Shown here: positions 7,787 to 16,429 of the stretch, piece by piece
Numbering within the stretch: position 1 is the stretch's first letter
Layout: the number at the start of each line of letters is the position of its first letter
Assembly: GCF_005796205.1 (NCBI RefSeq)
Contig: NZ_VAHN01000001.1
Coordinates: 550,231-614,230, forward strand
DNA: 64,000 nucleotides
Origin: Pseudarthrobacter sp. NamE2
GTDB lineage: Bacteria > Actinomycetota > Actinomycetes > Actinomycetales > Micrococcaceae
Direction: 5' to 3'
Program-made: the position numbers and the translations under genes
The notes under the pieces: model-generated
What the model saw: only the letters and a program-made list of their open reading frames with translations
Databases searched by the model: none
Told to the model about the DNA's origin: nothing

Positions 7787-8764
7787 TTAGAAGAGCGCGA
7801 TTCTGGGTGCGGCAGGGAAGATTTCGTCCAGTTCGGCGAGGTCTTCCGCCGTGGGCCGCCAGTCGGCGGCGGCGGCGTTTTGGCGGACCTGTTCGGGCCT
7901 GGTGGCACCGGCGATGACGCTGGCCACGGACGGCTGGGCGGCGAGCCAGGAGAACGCCACCTCGATCTCCGTGAGTCCGCGTTCTTTCGCGAACTGGCTG
8001 AACCTGCCCAGCTGCTCCCAGTCGGCGTCGTGCACCATGTGCTTCCGGGTATGGCTGAGCCGGGATCCTTCCGGCGCGTGGCCCGGCGAGTACTTGCCCG
8101 TCAGGAGGCCGTTGGCCAGCGGGAAGTAGGGGAGGACACCCAGCCCGAACTCTTCGGCCGCGGGCGTGACTTCCAGTTCGGCCCGCCTGTCCAGCAGGTT
8201 GTAGTGGTTCTGGGTGGAAATGAAGCGGGCGCTGCCCAGTTCACGGGCCACGTATTCGGCCTGCGCAATCTGCCAGCCTGAGCGGTTGGAGTGCCCGATG
8301 TAGCGGACCTTGCCGCTGGCCACCAGCGCATCGAGGGCTGACAATGTCTCGTCGATGGGGGTCAGCGGGTCAGGGGTGTGGAACTGGTACAGGTCGATCC
8401 AGTCCGTGCCGAGCCGCCGCAGGGACGCTTCCACGGCCTGGATGATGTAGCGCCGTGAGCCGCGGGCGCCGAAGTCCGGTCCGCTGGCCCCCTTCATGTC
8501 CATCCCGAATTTCGTGGCCAGCACGGCGTCGGCGCGGCGGTTGCCCAAGGCCTTGCCGAGCATGGTCTCGCTGAGCCCGGGTTCGCGGCCGTAGGTGTCG
8601 GCGACGTCGAACAGCGTGATTCCTGCGTCGAGGGCGGCGGAGACGACGGCGTTGGTGGCTTCCTGGGACTCCGTGGCGGTGTGGGCGCGGCCCAGGTTGT
8701 TGCAGCCCAGGCCCACGGTGGAGACGGTCAGGCCGGATTTACCGACGCGGCGGTAGCTGGTCAT
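7787..8764 (-). CDS. Aldo/keto reductase
   Basis: NAD(P)H-dependent oxidoreductase with a TIM-barrel fold, 325 aa. The longer open frame to 8995 is a shadow of the upstream gene. ATG 8764 has an AGGAG ribosome site and starts MTSYRRVGKSGLTVSTVGLG, the usual family start. The catalytic tetrad is visible: Asp and Tyr in FDVADTYGREPGLSE, Lys in VLATKFG, and His in DLYQFHTPDP. The C-terminal cofactor loop SVIAGATRPEQVRQNAAA is present. It resembles the voltage-gated-channel-beta / L-glyceraldehyde-3-phosphate reductase branch. Physiological substrate unknown. It starts 10 bases after the stop of the upstream unknown gene, in the dxs operon. Confidence 0.9.
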   Translation of the reverse strand: MTSYRRVGKSGLTVSTVGLGCNNLGRAHTATESQEATNAVVSAALDAGITLFDVADTYGREPGLSETMLGKALGNRRADAVLATKFGMDMKGASGPDFGARGSRRYIIQAVEASLRRLGTDWIDLYQFHTPDPLTPIDETLSALDALVASGKVRYIGHSNRSGWQIAQAEYVARELGSARFISTQNHYNLLDRRAELEVTPAAEEFGLGVLPYFPLANGLLTGKYSPGHAPEGSRLSHTRKHMVHDADWEQLGRFSQFAKERGLTEIEVAFSWLAAQPSVASVIAGATRPEQVRQNAAAADWRPTAEDLAELDEIFPAAPRIALF

Positions 8765-8774
8765 TAAGGTGCTC

Positions 8775-9335
8775 CTAGAGGCTGAAGCCGCTGGCGGGCT
8801 TGGCGGAGTGCTTGAGCTTGAAGGCGTCCGGCTGGGTGAACGGGGCCGCCGCGATGCTGAGCTTGGTGAAGTCCAGGTCCTCGCCGCGGGCGCAGACCTT
8901 GATGGCGTTGACCGCCTTGTTGACGTCCGGGCACAGGCAGAAGATGTTGAGCTTGAAGTCGGTGAATTCGGAGCGGTCCACGGTGCCGAGCCCACGCCAG
9001 GCCAGGTGGCTGATGAGTGCGTCGGTCGCCTTTTCCTGCAGGCGACGGTCCCGGTCCGTACCCTCCCTGGTTTTCAAAGCGAACTGCGCCACCACCCAGA
9101 ACTGTTCCTCGTCCGGAATTTCTGCGTAGCCGTCTTCGGCGCACTGCGCGGCGAAGGCGTCCAGCAGGTTCTCCGCAGCCGCGGGGTCGGCCACGTCCGT
9201 CTCTTCGGTCTTGCTTTGGTGTCCCACAATGCCGAAGTTCATTATGAACTGGCTGTACTCGTCGTCGAACCAGGCCTCCCGGAAGAGGAGCGTGCCCTCG
9301 TCGTCGCGCTTGTAGACCCTGACAATTCCGCTCAT
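8775..9335 (-). CDS. Conserved hypothetical protein, 186 aa
   Basis: No family recognised. Soluble, acidic, no membrane segment or signal peptide. It begins [22 protein letters not shown], a pattern that looks like a beta-rich start (request/response-like 'REAWFDDEYSQFIMNFGIVG'). The middle is mixed alpha/beta (EEQFWVVAQFALKT, DALISHLAWRGLGTVDRSEFTDFKLNIFCLCPDVNKAV), ending with an unstructured KPASGFSL tail. One CLC motif holds two cysteines. The start codon overlaps the stop of the DUF402 gene (ATGA) behind AAAGGGAC, and the aldo/keto reductase follows after 10 bases, so it belongs to the dxs-DUF402 operon. Function unknown. Confidence 0.7.
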   Translation of the reverse strand: MSGIVRVYKRDDEGTLLFREAWFDDEYSQFIMNFGIVGHQSKTEETDVADPAAAENLLDAFAAQCAEDGYAEIPDEEQFWVVAQFALKTREGTDRDRRLQEKATDALISHLAWRGLGTVDRSEFTDFKLNIFCLCPDVNKAVNAIKVCARGEDLDFTKLSIAAAPFTQPDAFKLKHSAKPASGFSL

Positions 9336-9946
9336 TTACGTCCCTTTGTGAACCATCCGACGTCCGTGCCGTCGAAGGGTGCCTGCTGTGCCTTGACGGC
9401 CTGGAAAAGCTGGTTGGCCGATTCCTGCAGTGATTCGGCCAGCGCCACGGGGTAGTCCATCTCCACCCGGTGCTCGGCGAATTCGTCCTCGTCATCGATG
9501 AACACGCCGCGGCTGGCTGTCCGGACGACGTCGAGGTCCATGTCGATGACATGGAACTCGGTGACCTTCGGCCGGATCGGGTTCCACTCATGGGCCACGG
9601 CGAGGTCGATGTAGATCCGTACGCCGCCCGGGTGGGCGTCGTCGTAGAACGTGGCCACCCAGTCGCCTTCCCGGGGCACCAGCAGCACGGCGTCGGACCG
9701 TGTGTAGAACGCGGCGCCGGGCCGCGAGCAGAACTCGTTGGTGCCCTGGAAGATCCACCAGCCGTACCGGTCCTCCCCCAGGTAGCGGCCCGGCACCACC
9801 CAGTGGGCCTTGCCGTTCCACTTCCGGTTGCGGGCAACCACGAGCTGCCCGGGCTCAAGCCGTTCAGGGACACGCGCGGCCAGCGGGTCCGCACCCTCGG
9901 GATCGGCCAGCAACCCCGGATACTTCAGGTCGTCCTCTCCCCTCAC
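9332..9946 (-). CDS. DUF402 protein (FomD-like nucleotide phosphatase superfamily)
   Basis: About 204 aa. The DUF402 core is clear: [25 protein letters not shown], then [11 protein letters not shown] and [12 protein letters not shown], giving the conserved Asp/Glu metal-binding set of this beta-barrel family. Known members (FomD; the staphylococcal nucleoside tri/diphosphatase) hydrolyse nucleotide phosphates. The N-terminal part ([23 protein letters not shown]) extends the barrel. I place the start at GTG 9946, which overlaps the dxs stop (GTGA); no good ribosome site precedes it, so a slightly later TTG is possible. The longer open frame up to 10276 lies inside dxs. Activity in this organism is inferred. 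Confidence 0.72.
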   Translation of the reverse strand: MRGEDDLKYPGLLADPEGADPLAARVPERLEPGQLVVARNRKWNGKAHWVVPGRYLGEDRYGWWIFQGTNEFCSRPGAAFYTRSDAVLLVPREGDWVATFYDDAHPGGVRIYIDLAVAHEWNPIRPKVTEFHVIDMDLDVVRTASRGVFIDDEDEFAEHRVEMDYPVALAESLQESANQLFQAVKAQQAPFDGTDVGWFTKGRK

Positions 9947-11916
9947 AGGATTGGAAGGCTGCCGGTGGTGGGGTGCTGCTGCCCCGGCAACGGGCGCGCA
10001 AACGGGACCTTCGTCCCCAAAACCTGCGCGACGACGTCGTGCGTAATCTGCTGTGCGGTGAGCCCAACGCGCTCCAGAACCTGGGAACGGGTGCCGTGGT
10101 CCAGGAACTCGACAGGCAGGCCCACCTCGTTGAGGGCGGTGTCCACCCCGGCTGCCCGCATCTCCTGCCGGATACGCGACCCTACGCCGCCTGCCCGGAC
10201 ACCGTCCTCGACGCAGATGACCAGGCGGTGGTGGGACGCCAGCGCGATGATGGAGCGCGGTACGGGAAGGACCCACCGCGGATCCACCACGGTGGTACTG
10301 ATGCCCTGGGCACCCAGCCGGTTGGCGACGTCGAGGGCAAGCTCGGACATAGCGCCGACGCTGACGATCAGGACGTCATTCTCCGTGGAGCCGGAGGGGC
10401 GCCGGGACAGGACATCCACGCCGTCGCTGAGTCGCTCCAGCGCTTCGACCTCGGCACCGACAGATCCCTTGGAGAAGCGGACGACGCTCGGGGCGTCGCT
10501 GATGGCGACACTTTCGCGGAGTTCCTCCCGCAGCCGGGTGGCATCGCGGGGGGCGGCGAGGTGCAGCCCGGGCACGATCTGCACCATGGACATGTCCCAC
10601 ATGCCGTGGTGGCTGGCGCCGTCCGGGCCGGTGACGCCGGCGCGGTCCAGGACGATGGTGACGCCGGCCTTGTGCAGCGCCACATCCATGAGCAGCTGGT
10701 CGAAGGCGCGGTTGAGGAACGTGGCGTACACGGCGACCACCGGGTGCAGGCCGCCGAAGGCCATGCCCGCCGCGGACGCGAGGGCGTGCTGTTCGGCGAT
10801 GCCGACGTCGATCACGCGCTCCGGGTGCCTGGCGGCGAACTTGTGCAGGCCCACGGGAATGAGCATGGCACCCGTAATGCCCACAACGTCTTCCCGCTCG
10901 TCTGCAATGTCCGCGATTTCGTTGGCGAACACGGAGGTCCAGGACTGCGCCCCGGCAGTGCCGGTGGGTTCGCCGGTCTCGGGATCGATGATGCCCACGG
11001 CGTGGAACTGGTCAGCCTCGTGCGCCCGGGCGGGAGCGTAGCCGTGCCCCTTCTCCGTCATCGCATGCACGATCACCGGCCCGTTGTAATGCCTCGCCGT
11101 GCTGAGGGCATGCTCCAGGGCCTGGAGGTTGTGCCCGTCCACCGGGCCGATGTACTTCATGCCCAGGTCCTCGAACATGCCCTGGGGAGCCCACCAGTCC
11201 TTAATGCCCTTCTTCATGGCGTGCAGGCTCTTGTAGGTGAACTGGCCCACCGGGCCGCCGCTCTGGAGTTTCTTTTTCCACCAGTCGAGGGCCACCTCGT
11301 ACGCCGGGGCTGCCCGGAAGGAATCGATGGTGGGCCGCAGCGAAGCGAGGTAGTCGGCGAACCCGCCGACGGTCGGGGCGTAGGAACGGCCGTTGTCGTT
11401 GACCACAATGACAACACGGCGGCGCTTGTCCGCGGCGATGTTGTTGAGAGCTTCCCAGGCCATGCCGCCGGTCAGTGCACCGTCGCCGACAACAGCGACG
11501 ACGTGCCGGTCGCCTTCACCCGTCAGCTGCCGGGCACGGGAGATGCCGTCCGCCCAGGAGAGGGACGATGAGGCGTGGGAGCTCTCCACGATGTCATGCT
11601 CGGATTCGGCCCGTGAGGGGTACCCGGACAGGCCGCCCTCCTGGCGGAGGGTACTGAAATCCTGGCGCCCCGTGAGCAGTTTATGGACATAGGACTGGTG
11701 CCCGGTATCAAAGACGATGCTGTCCCGCGGCGAGTCGAAGATGCGGTGCACGGCGAGGGTCAGCTCCACCACGCCGAGGTTCGGCCCGAGGTGTCCGCCC
11801 GTCTGGGAGACGTTTGTGATCAGGAAGTCCCTGATCTCCGAAGCCAGTTGCGTGAGCTGTTCTTCGGTCAACTCGTTCAGGTCCTGCGGATTCCGGATGG
11901 TGTCCAAGATTCCCAC
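9943..11916 (-). CDS. dxs: 1-deoxy-D-xylulose-5-phosphate synthase
   Basis: Condenses pyruvate and glyceraldehyde 3-phosphate to DXP using thiamine diphosphate, the first step of the methylerythritol phosphate route to isoprenoids and also a source for thiamine and pyridoxal. 657 aa, normal length. Visible motifs: [10 protein letters not shown], the ThDP/Mg motif [16 protein letters not shown], the transketolase pyrimidine-binding part [17 protein letters not shown] with its catalytic Glu, and the C-terminal domain ([12 protein letters not shown]). It opens a minus-strand operon whose next gene overlaps it by four bases. The aconitase terminator separates it from acnA upstream. Confidence 0.96.
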   Translation of the reverse strand: MGILDTIRNPQDLNELTEEQLTQLASEIRDFLITNVSQTGGHLGPNLGVVELTLAVHRIFDSPRDSIVFDTGHQSYVHKLLTGRQDFSTLRQEGGLSGYPSRAESEHDIVESSHASSSLSWADGISRARQLTGEGDRHVVAVVGDGALTGGMAWEALNNIAADKRRRVVIVVNDNGRSYAPTVGGFADYLASLRPTIDSFRAAPAYEVALDWWKKKLQSGGPVGQFTYKSLHAMKKGIKDWWAPQGMFEDLGMKYIGPVDGHNLQALEHALSTARHYNGPVIVHAMTEKGHGYAPARAHEADQFHAVGIIDPETGEPTGTAGAQSWTSVFANEIADIADEREDVVGITGAMLIPVGLHKFAARHPERVIDVGIAEQHALASAAGMAFGGLHPVVAVYATFLNRAFDQLLMDVALHKAGVTIVLDRAGVTGPDGASHHGMWDMSMVQIVPGLHLAAPRDATRLREELRESVAISDAPSVVRFSKGSVGAEVEALERLSDGVDVLSRRPSGSTENDVLIVSVGAMSELALDVANRLGAQGISTTVVDPRWVLPVPRSIIALASHHRLVICVEDGVRAGGVGSRIRQEMRAAGVDTALNEVGLPVEFLDHGTRSQVLERVGLTAQQITHDVVAQVLGTKVPFARPLPGQQHPTTGSLPIL

Positions 11917-11979
11917 TGACCCCTCCTTCAGGTGGTAGACGTGCCGTTTAACTCTAACGCCTTGGCACAGATGGAAAGC

Positions 11980-12017
11980 CGAAGCCCCGGCTGGTCGGAG
12001 ACCGGCCGGGGCTTCGG
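11980..12017 (-). terminator. Hairpin terminator between acnA and dxs
   Basis: Inverted repeat of about 16 bp (cgaagccccggctggt ... accggccggggcttcg, one G-U pair) with a short GGAG-type loop, about 30 bases after the aconitase stop. The T run on the minus strand is weak (CTTTCC), but stem strength and position support a terminator for acnA. Confidence 0.6.
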
Positions 12018-12045
12018 GAAAGGTGCTGCCTGCTGGCAGAAACCG

Positions 12046-14871
12046 CTAGTTGGCGGAGATCTGGCGCAGCACGTACTGCAGGATGCCGCCGTTGCGGTAG
12101 TAGTCCGCTTCACCCGGGGTGTCGATGCGCAGCGTGGCGTCGAACGTGGTGGCGGAGCCGTCTTCGGCGGTGGCGGTGACCTTGAGGGTCTTGGGCGTGG
12201 TGCCCTCGTTCAGGGCGGTGACGCCCTCGACCGAGAAGGTCTCCGTGCCGGTCAGGCCCAGGGTCGCAGCAGACTCGCCGGCCGGGAACTGCAGCGGCAG
12301 GACGCCCATGCCGATGAGGTTGGAGCGGTGGATACGCTCGTAGCTTTCGGCGATGACGGCCTTGACGCCCAGGAGGGCGGTACCCTTGGCTGCCCAGTCA
12401 CGGGATGAACCGGAACCGTATTCCTTGCCTGCCAGTACCACCAGCGGGGTGCCGGCTGCCTGGTAGTTCTGCGCGGCGTCGTAGACGTAGGCCTGCGGGC
12501 CGCCTTCCTGGGTGAAGTCGCGGGTGAAGCCGCCCTCGACGCCGTCCAGGATCTGGTTCTTGATGCGGATGTTCGCGAACGTGCCGCGGATCATTACCTC
12601 GTGGTTGCCACGGCGGGAACCGTAGGAGTTGAAGTCCTTGCGCTCCACGCCGTTGGCCAGCAGGTACTGGCCGGCGGGGGTGTCGGACTTGAACGAGCCT
12701 GCCGGGGAAATGTGGTCGGTGGTGACGGAATCGCCCAGCTTCAGCAGGACGCGTGCGCCGGTGATGTCCTTGACCGGCTCCGGCTGCGCCTGCATGCCCT
12801 CGAAGTACGGGGGCTTGCGGACGTACGTGGAGTTCGGATCCCAGGCGAAGGTGTCGCCGGCCGGGGTGTCCAGTGCCTGCCAGCGCTCGTCGCCGTCGAA
12901 GACGCCTTCGTAGCCCTTGGCAAACATGTCCTTATCGATCGAGGAGTCGATGACCTGCTGCACCTCGGCCGGGTTGGGCCAAATGTCCTTCAGGAAGACG
13001 TCATTGCCGTTCTCGTCCTTGCCCAGGGCGTCGGTTTCGAAGTCGAAGTCCATGGAGCCCGCCAGGGCGTAGGCGATGACCAGCGGCGGGGAGGCCAGGT
13101 AGTTCATCTTCACGTCCGGGTTGATGCGGCCTTCAAAGTTGCGGTTGCCGGACAGGACGGCGGCCACTGCGAGGTCGTTGGCCTGGATGGCCTCGGAGAT
13201 CTCGGTTTCCAGCGGGCCGGAGTTGCCGATGCAGGTGGCGCAGCCGTAGCCCACGATGTAGAAGCCGAGCTTCTCGAGGTACGGGGTGAGGCCGGATTTC
13301 TCGTAGTAGTCGGTGACCACCTTTGAACCGGGAGCCACGGAGGTCTTGACCCACGGCTTGGCGGTGAGGCCCTTTTCGACGGCGTTGCGCGCCAGCACGG
13401 CGGCGGCCAGCATCACCGAAGGGTTGGAGGTGTTGGTGCAGGACGTGATGGACGCGATGGTGACGGCGCCGTGGTCCAGCTCGAACTCGCGGCCGTCGGC
13501 CATCCTGACCGGGACGGGGTTGGAGATGCGGCCGGCGGAGCCGTGGCCTGCGGAGAACTTCGGCGGTTCGCGGTCAGTGTCCGAGACGTGGGTTGCACCG
13601 CTGGTGAACGACGGGGCGTCGGAGGCCGGGAAGGTCTCTTCGAGCGACTCGTCCAGGGTGCCCGCGTTGGCGTTGTGGGAGACGTAGTTCTTGAGGTCGT
13701 GGCGGAACTCGTCCTTGGCCTCGGTGAGTTCGATGCGGTCCTGCGGGCGCTTGGGGCCGGCGATGGACGGAACAACGGTGGAAAGGTCCAGTTCCAGGTA
13801 CTCGGAGAACTTGATGTCGCGGGAGGGATCGTGCCAGAGGCCCTGTTCCTTGGTGTAGGCCTCCACGAGGGCAACGTTCTGCTCGGACCGGCCGGTGAGG
13901 CGCAGGTAGTCCAGCGTGACGTCGTCGATGGGGAACATAGCGGCGGTGGAGCCGAACTCCGGGCTCATATTGCCGATGGTGGCCCGGTTGGCCAGCGGAA
14001 CCTCGGCCACACCCTCGCCGTAGAACTCGACGAACTTGCCCACAACGCCGTGCTTGCGGAGCATCTCGGTGATGGTCAGCACCACGTCCGTTGCGGTGGC
14101 ACCGGCGGGGATGCTGCCGCTGAGCTTGAAGCCCACGACGCGCGGGATCAGCATGGAGACGGGCTGGCCGAGCATGGCAGCCTCGGCTTCGATGCCGCCA
14201 ACGCCCCAGCCGAGCACACCCAGGCCGTTGACCATGGTGGTGTGGGAGTCGGTGCCGACGCAGGTGTCCGGGTAGGCGCGCAGGACGCCACCCACTTCGC
14301 GGGTCATGATGGTGCGGGCCAGGTACTCGATGTTGACCTGGTGCACGATTCCGGTTCCCGGGGGCACGACCTTGAAGTCGTCGAACGCCGTCTGGCCCCA
14401 GCGTAGGAACTGGTAGCGCTCACCGTTGCGCTGGTATTCGATCTCCATGTTGCGCTCCAGCGCGCCGGAGTTGCCGAATGCGTCGATCTGGACGGAGTGG
14501 TCGATGACCATTTCGGCAGGTGCCAGGGGGTTGACCCGCTTGGGGTCGCCGCCCAGTTCCTTGACGGCTTCACGCATGGTCGCCAGGTCCACCACGCAGG
14601 GAACGCCGGTGAAGTCCTGCATGATCACGCGGGCGGGCGTGAACTGGATTTCTGTATCGGGCTCCGCATTGGGATCCCAGCCTGCCAGGGCGCGGACGTG
14701 ATCGGCAGTGATGTTCGCGCCGTCCTCGGTCCTCAGCAGGTTTTCAAGCAATACCTTGAGGCTGAACGGAAGGTTTTCTGCACCTTCAACGGAGTTCAAC
14801 CGGAAAATTTCATAGTCGGTTCCGGCTACATTAAGTTTGCCTTTTGAACCGAAGCTGTCCACAGTGCTCAT
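12046..14871 (-). CDS. acnA: Aconitate hydratase A
   Basis: Isomerises citrate to isocitrate in the citric acid cycle with a [4Fe-4S] cluster. 941 aa, within the range of actinobacterial AcnA (slightly longer than the ~890-aa E. coli AcnA because of an Asp/Glu/Ser-rich insert around residues 400-450). Cluster cysteines are in SCTNTSNPS and [11 protein letters not shown]. The substrate and swivel-domain motifs [22 protein letters not shown] and [15 protein letters not shown] are intact. ATG 14871 has a GAGAGGAG ribosome site. Established knowledge: AcnA can act as an iron-responsive RNA-binding protein in its apo form; this is not testable here. Confidence 0.97.
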   Translation of the reverse strand: MSTVDSFGSKGKLNVAGTDYEIFRLNSVEGAENLPFSLKVLLENLLRTEDGANITADHVRALAGWDPNAEPDTEIQFTPARVIMQDFTGVPCVVDLATMREAVKELGGDPKRVNPLAPAEMVIDHSVQIDAFGNSGALERNMEIEYQRNGERYQFLRWGQTAFDDFKVVPPGTGIVHQVNIEYLARTIMTREVGGVLRAYPDTCVGTDSHTTMVNGLGVLGWGVGGIEAEAAMLGQPVSMLIPRVVGFKLSGSIPAGATATDVVLTITEMLRKHGVVGKFVEFYGEGVAEVPLANRATIGNMSPEFGSTAAMFPIDDVTLDYLRLTGRSEQNVALVEAYTKEQGLWHDPSRDIKFSEYLELDLSTVVPSIAGPKRPQDRIELTEAKDEFRHDLKNYVSHNANAGTLDESLEETFPASDAPSFTSGATHVSDTDREPPKFSAGHGSAGRISNPVPVRMADGREFELDHGAVTIASITSCTNTSNPSVMLAAAVLARNAVEKGLTAKPWVKTSVAPGSKVVTDYYEKSGLTPYLEKLGFYIVGYGCATCIGNSGPLETEISEAIQANDLAVAAVLSGNRNFEGRINPDVKMNYLASPPLVIAYALAGSMDFDFETDALGKDENGNDVFLKDIWPNPAEVQQVIDSSIDKDMFAKGYEGVFDGDERWQALDTPAGDTFAWDPNSTYVRKPPYFEGMQAQPEPVKDITGARVLLKLGDSVTTDHISPAGSFKSDTPAGQYLLANGVERKDFNSYGSRRGNHEVMIRGTFANIRIKNQILDGVEGGFTRDFTQEGGPQAYVYDAAQNYQAAGTPLVVLAGKEYGSGSSRDWAAKGTALLGVKAVIAESYERIHRSNLIGMGVLPLQFPAGESAATLGLTGTETFSVEGVTALNEGTTPKTLKVTATAEDGSATTFDATLRIDTPGEADYYRNGGILQYVLRQISAN

Positions 14872-14927
14872 CGCAGGACTCCTCTCGCAACAGTTTCATC
14901 TTTGTCGCGCGGTTGACCGCCTGCTAG

Positions 14928-15020
14928 TTAGGAGGCCCTAATTAGCGCCGGGGCCTGAAAATTGCACACGGCCGGCCGAGAATACGGGGCGCGACGTGGG
15001 ACTACTACGGCCATCGTAGT
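14928..15020. promoter_or_regulatory. Upstream region of acnA with two short dyads
   Basis: The 166-base region between acnA and the methyltransferase contains TTAGG-AGGC-CCTAA (14928-14941) about 57 bases ahead of the acnA start and ACTACG-GCCAT-CGTAGT (15004-15020) about 133 bases ahead. Either could be a protein-binding site for regulation of aconitase. The second has a different core spacing from the cyd operators. Sequence symmetry only; no regulator gene is adjacent. Confidence 0.25.
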
Positions 15021-15021
15021 C

Positions 15022-15051
15022 GAAAACGCCGCCGGCATCATGGAGCCGGCG
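15022..15051 (-). terminator. Terminator of the RNA methyltransferase gene
   Basis: Stem CGCCGGC / GCCGGCG (15045-15051 and 15030-15036) with an 8-base loop, followed on the minus strand by GCGTTTTC. It overlaps the last codons and stop of the methyltransferase gene and separates it from acnA. Confidence 0.55.
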
Positions 15052-16429
15052 TCAGCAGCGCCACGGTCTCCAGGTGGTGGGTGTGCGGGTAGATGTCGAA
15101 GGCCCGCAGCCCGGACAGCTGCCAGCCGGACTGGCGGAAGTAACCGACGTCACGCGCAAAGGACGCCGGATCGCAGGACACATAGGCAACGGCCCGGGGC
15201 CGGGAGGCGACCAGCTGGCCCGCCACTGCCCTACCGGCTCCGGCCCTGGGCGGGTCCAGGATCAGGGCATCGAAATTCCGCGGTTTCTGGCGGAGGACCC
15301 GTTCCACCCGGCCCTGCACAATCTCCACCTGCGGCGCCCCGTGCAAATTTTTTCGGGCGTCCCTGCTGGTCCCGGGGGCGCCTTCCACGGACAGGACGGA
15401 GCCCGTCTCCCCTACAGCGTCGGCCAGGACTGCGGTGAACAGCCCGGCTCCGGCGTACAGGTCCGCCACCACCGCGCCGGGGTGCAGGAACCCGCCGCCG
15501 TGCAGGAATTCCGTGACAGCACCCACAAGTGTTCCGGGCGCGTCGCGGTGGATTTGCCAGAACCCTGCCCCCGTAACCCGGTAATCGTGGCCAACGGCCG
15601 TTTCCTGTACCCAGGTGCGCCCCTTGAGCTGGGTGACTTCCTCGGTGGCGGGATCGAAGGAGGCAACAGACACGTCCCCGGGCAGCTGGGCGGCGACGGC
15701 CGCGAGCCGCTTCGGCTTGGTTCCCGGCGCCGGGGCCAACAGCACCAGCGGGCGGGAGCCGTTTGCGGGCGCGGCCACCTCCACCCGGTCCACACCCTGC
15801 AGGTCGAGGTCCCAGAGCCGGAGGGCGTTGATGGCGTCGGTTGCCAGGGGCATTTCGCGGACCGGGACGATGTGCCCGGACCGGTGGGCGTGCATGCCCA
15901 GCTTGCCGCCGGGGGTGACCGAGAAGCTGGCGCGCGTGCGCCACCCAAGGCCGGCGCCGCCGTCGTCCGCTGCTCCCCCACCCTCAGCGTCAGCGCCTAC
16001 TGCCTCCACCTCCAAGGACAGTTCCAGGCCGGCCAGCCGGCGGAGCTGTTCCGCCAGCACCTCCGCTTTGAGGCGGCGTTGCCGGGCCAGGTTGATGTGG
16101 CCAAATTCCGCACCGCCCACGGGCGGGTGGCCGTGCTGCCATGCCCGCGGCGAATCGGCCGGGCGCCAGAAGTGCTCCACCCGGTCCGGGGATGCCTCCA
16201 GCACGTCAACGGTGTCCGCCCGCCAGAACTTTGCCTTGTCCTCCGCATCGGTCAGCCGGACGCGGACTTTCTCGCCGGGGATGGCGTGCCGGACAAAGAT
16301 GACGCGGCCCTCATGCCGGGCAACGCAGTGGCCGCCGTGGGCAACGGGCCCGACGTCGACCACCGCTTCCCCGCCGGCGTGCCCGGTGTCCTGGACTGTT
16401 GCTGGCGGCGTGGAGGTTTTCGCGGTCAT
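15038..16429 (-). CDS. Class I SAM-dependent RNA (uracil-5)-methyltransferase-like protein with TRAM domain
   Basis: TrmA/RumA/RlmC-D family enzyme, 463 aa. N-terminal TRAM domain (VVDVGPVAHGGHCVARHEGRVIFVRHAIPGEKV), then the catalytic domain with the SAM loop VADLYAGAGLFTAVLAD, the DALILDPPRAG motif and YVSCDPASFARDVGY, where the nucleophilic Cys sits. A C-terminal HTHHLETVALL with the general-base Glu completes it. The start ATG 16429 overlaps the permease stop (ATGA); the open frame further upstream is a shadow. No [4Fe-4S] Cys cluster like RumA is obvious. The exact uridine (tRNA U54 or rRNA) is not determined. A homologue sits next to the same permease and ceoBC in mycobacteria. Confidence 0.85.
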   Translation of the reverse strand: MTAKTSTPPATVQDTGHAGGEAVVDVGPVAHGGHCVARHEGRVIFVRHAIPGEKVRVRLTDAEDKAKFWRADTVDVLEASPDRVEHFWRPADSPRAWQHGHPPVGGAEFGHINLARQRRLKAEVLAEQLRRLAGLELSLEVEAVGADAEGGGAADDGGAGLGWRTRASFSVTPGGKLGMHAHRSGHIVPVREMPLATDAINALRLWDLDLQGVDRVEVAAPANGSRPLVLLAPAPGTKPKRLAAVAAQLPGDVSVASFDPATEEVTQLKGRTWVQETAVGHDYRVTGAGFWQIHRDAPGTLVGAVTEFLHGGGFLHPGAVVADLYAGAGLFTAVLADAVGETGSVLSVEGAPGTSRDARKNLHGAPQVEIVQGRVERVLRQKPRNFDALILDPPRAGAGRAVAGQLVASRPRAVAYVSCDPASFARDVGYFRQSGWQLSGLRAFDIYPHTHHLETVALLTPAP

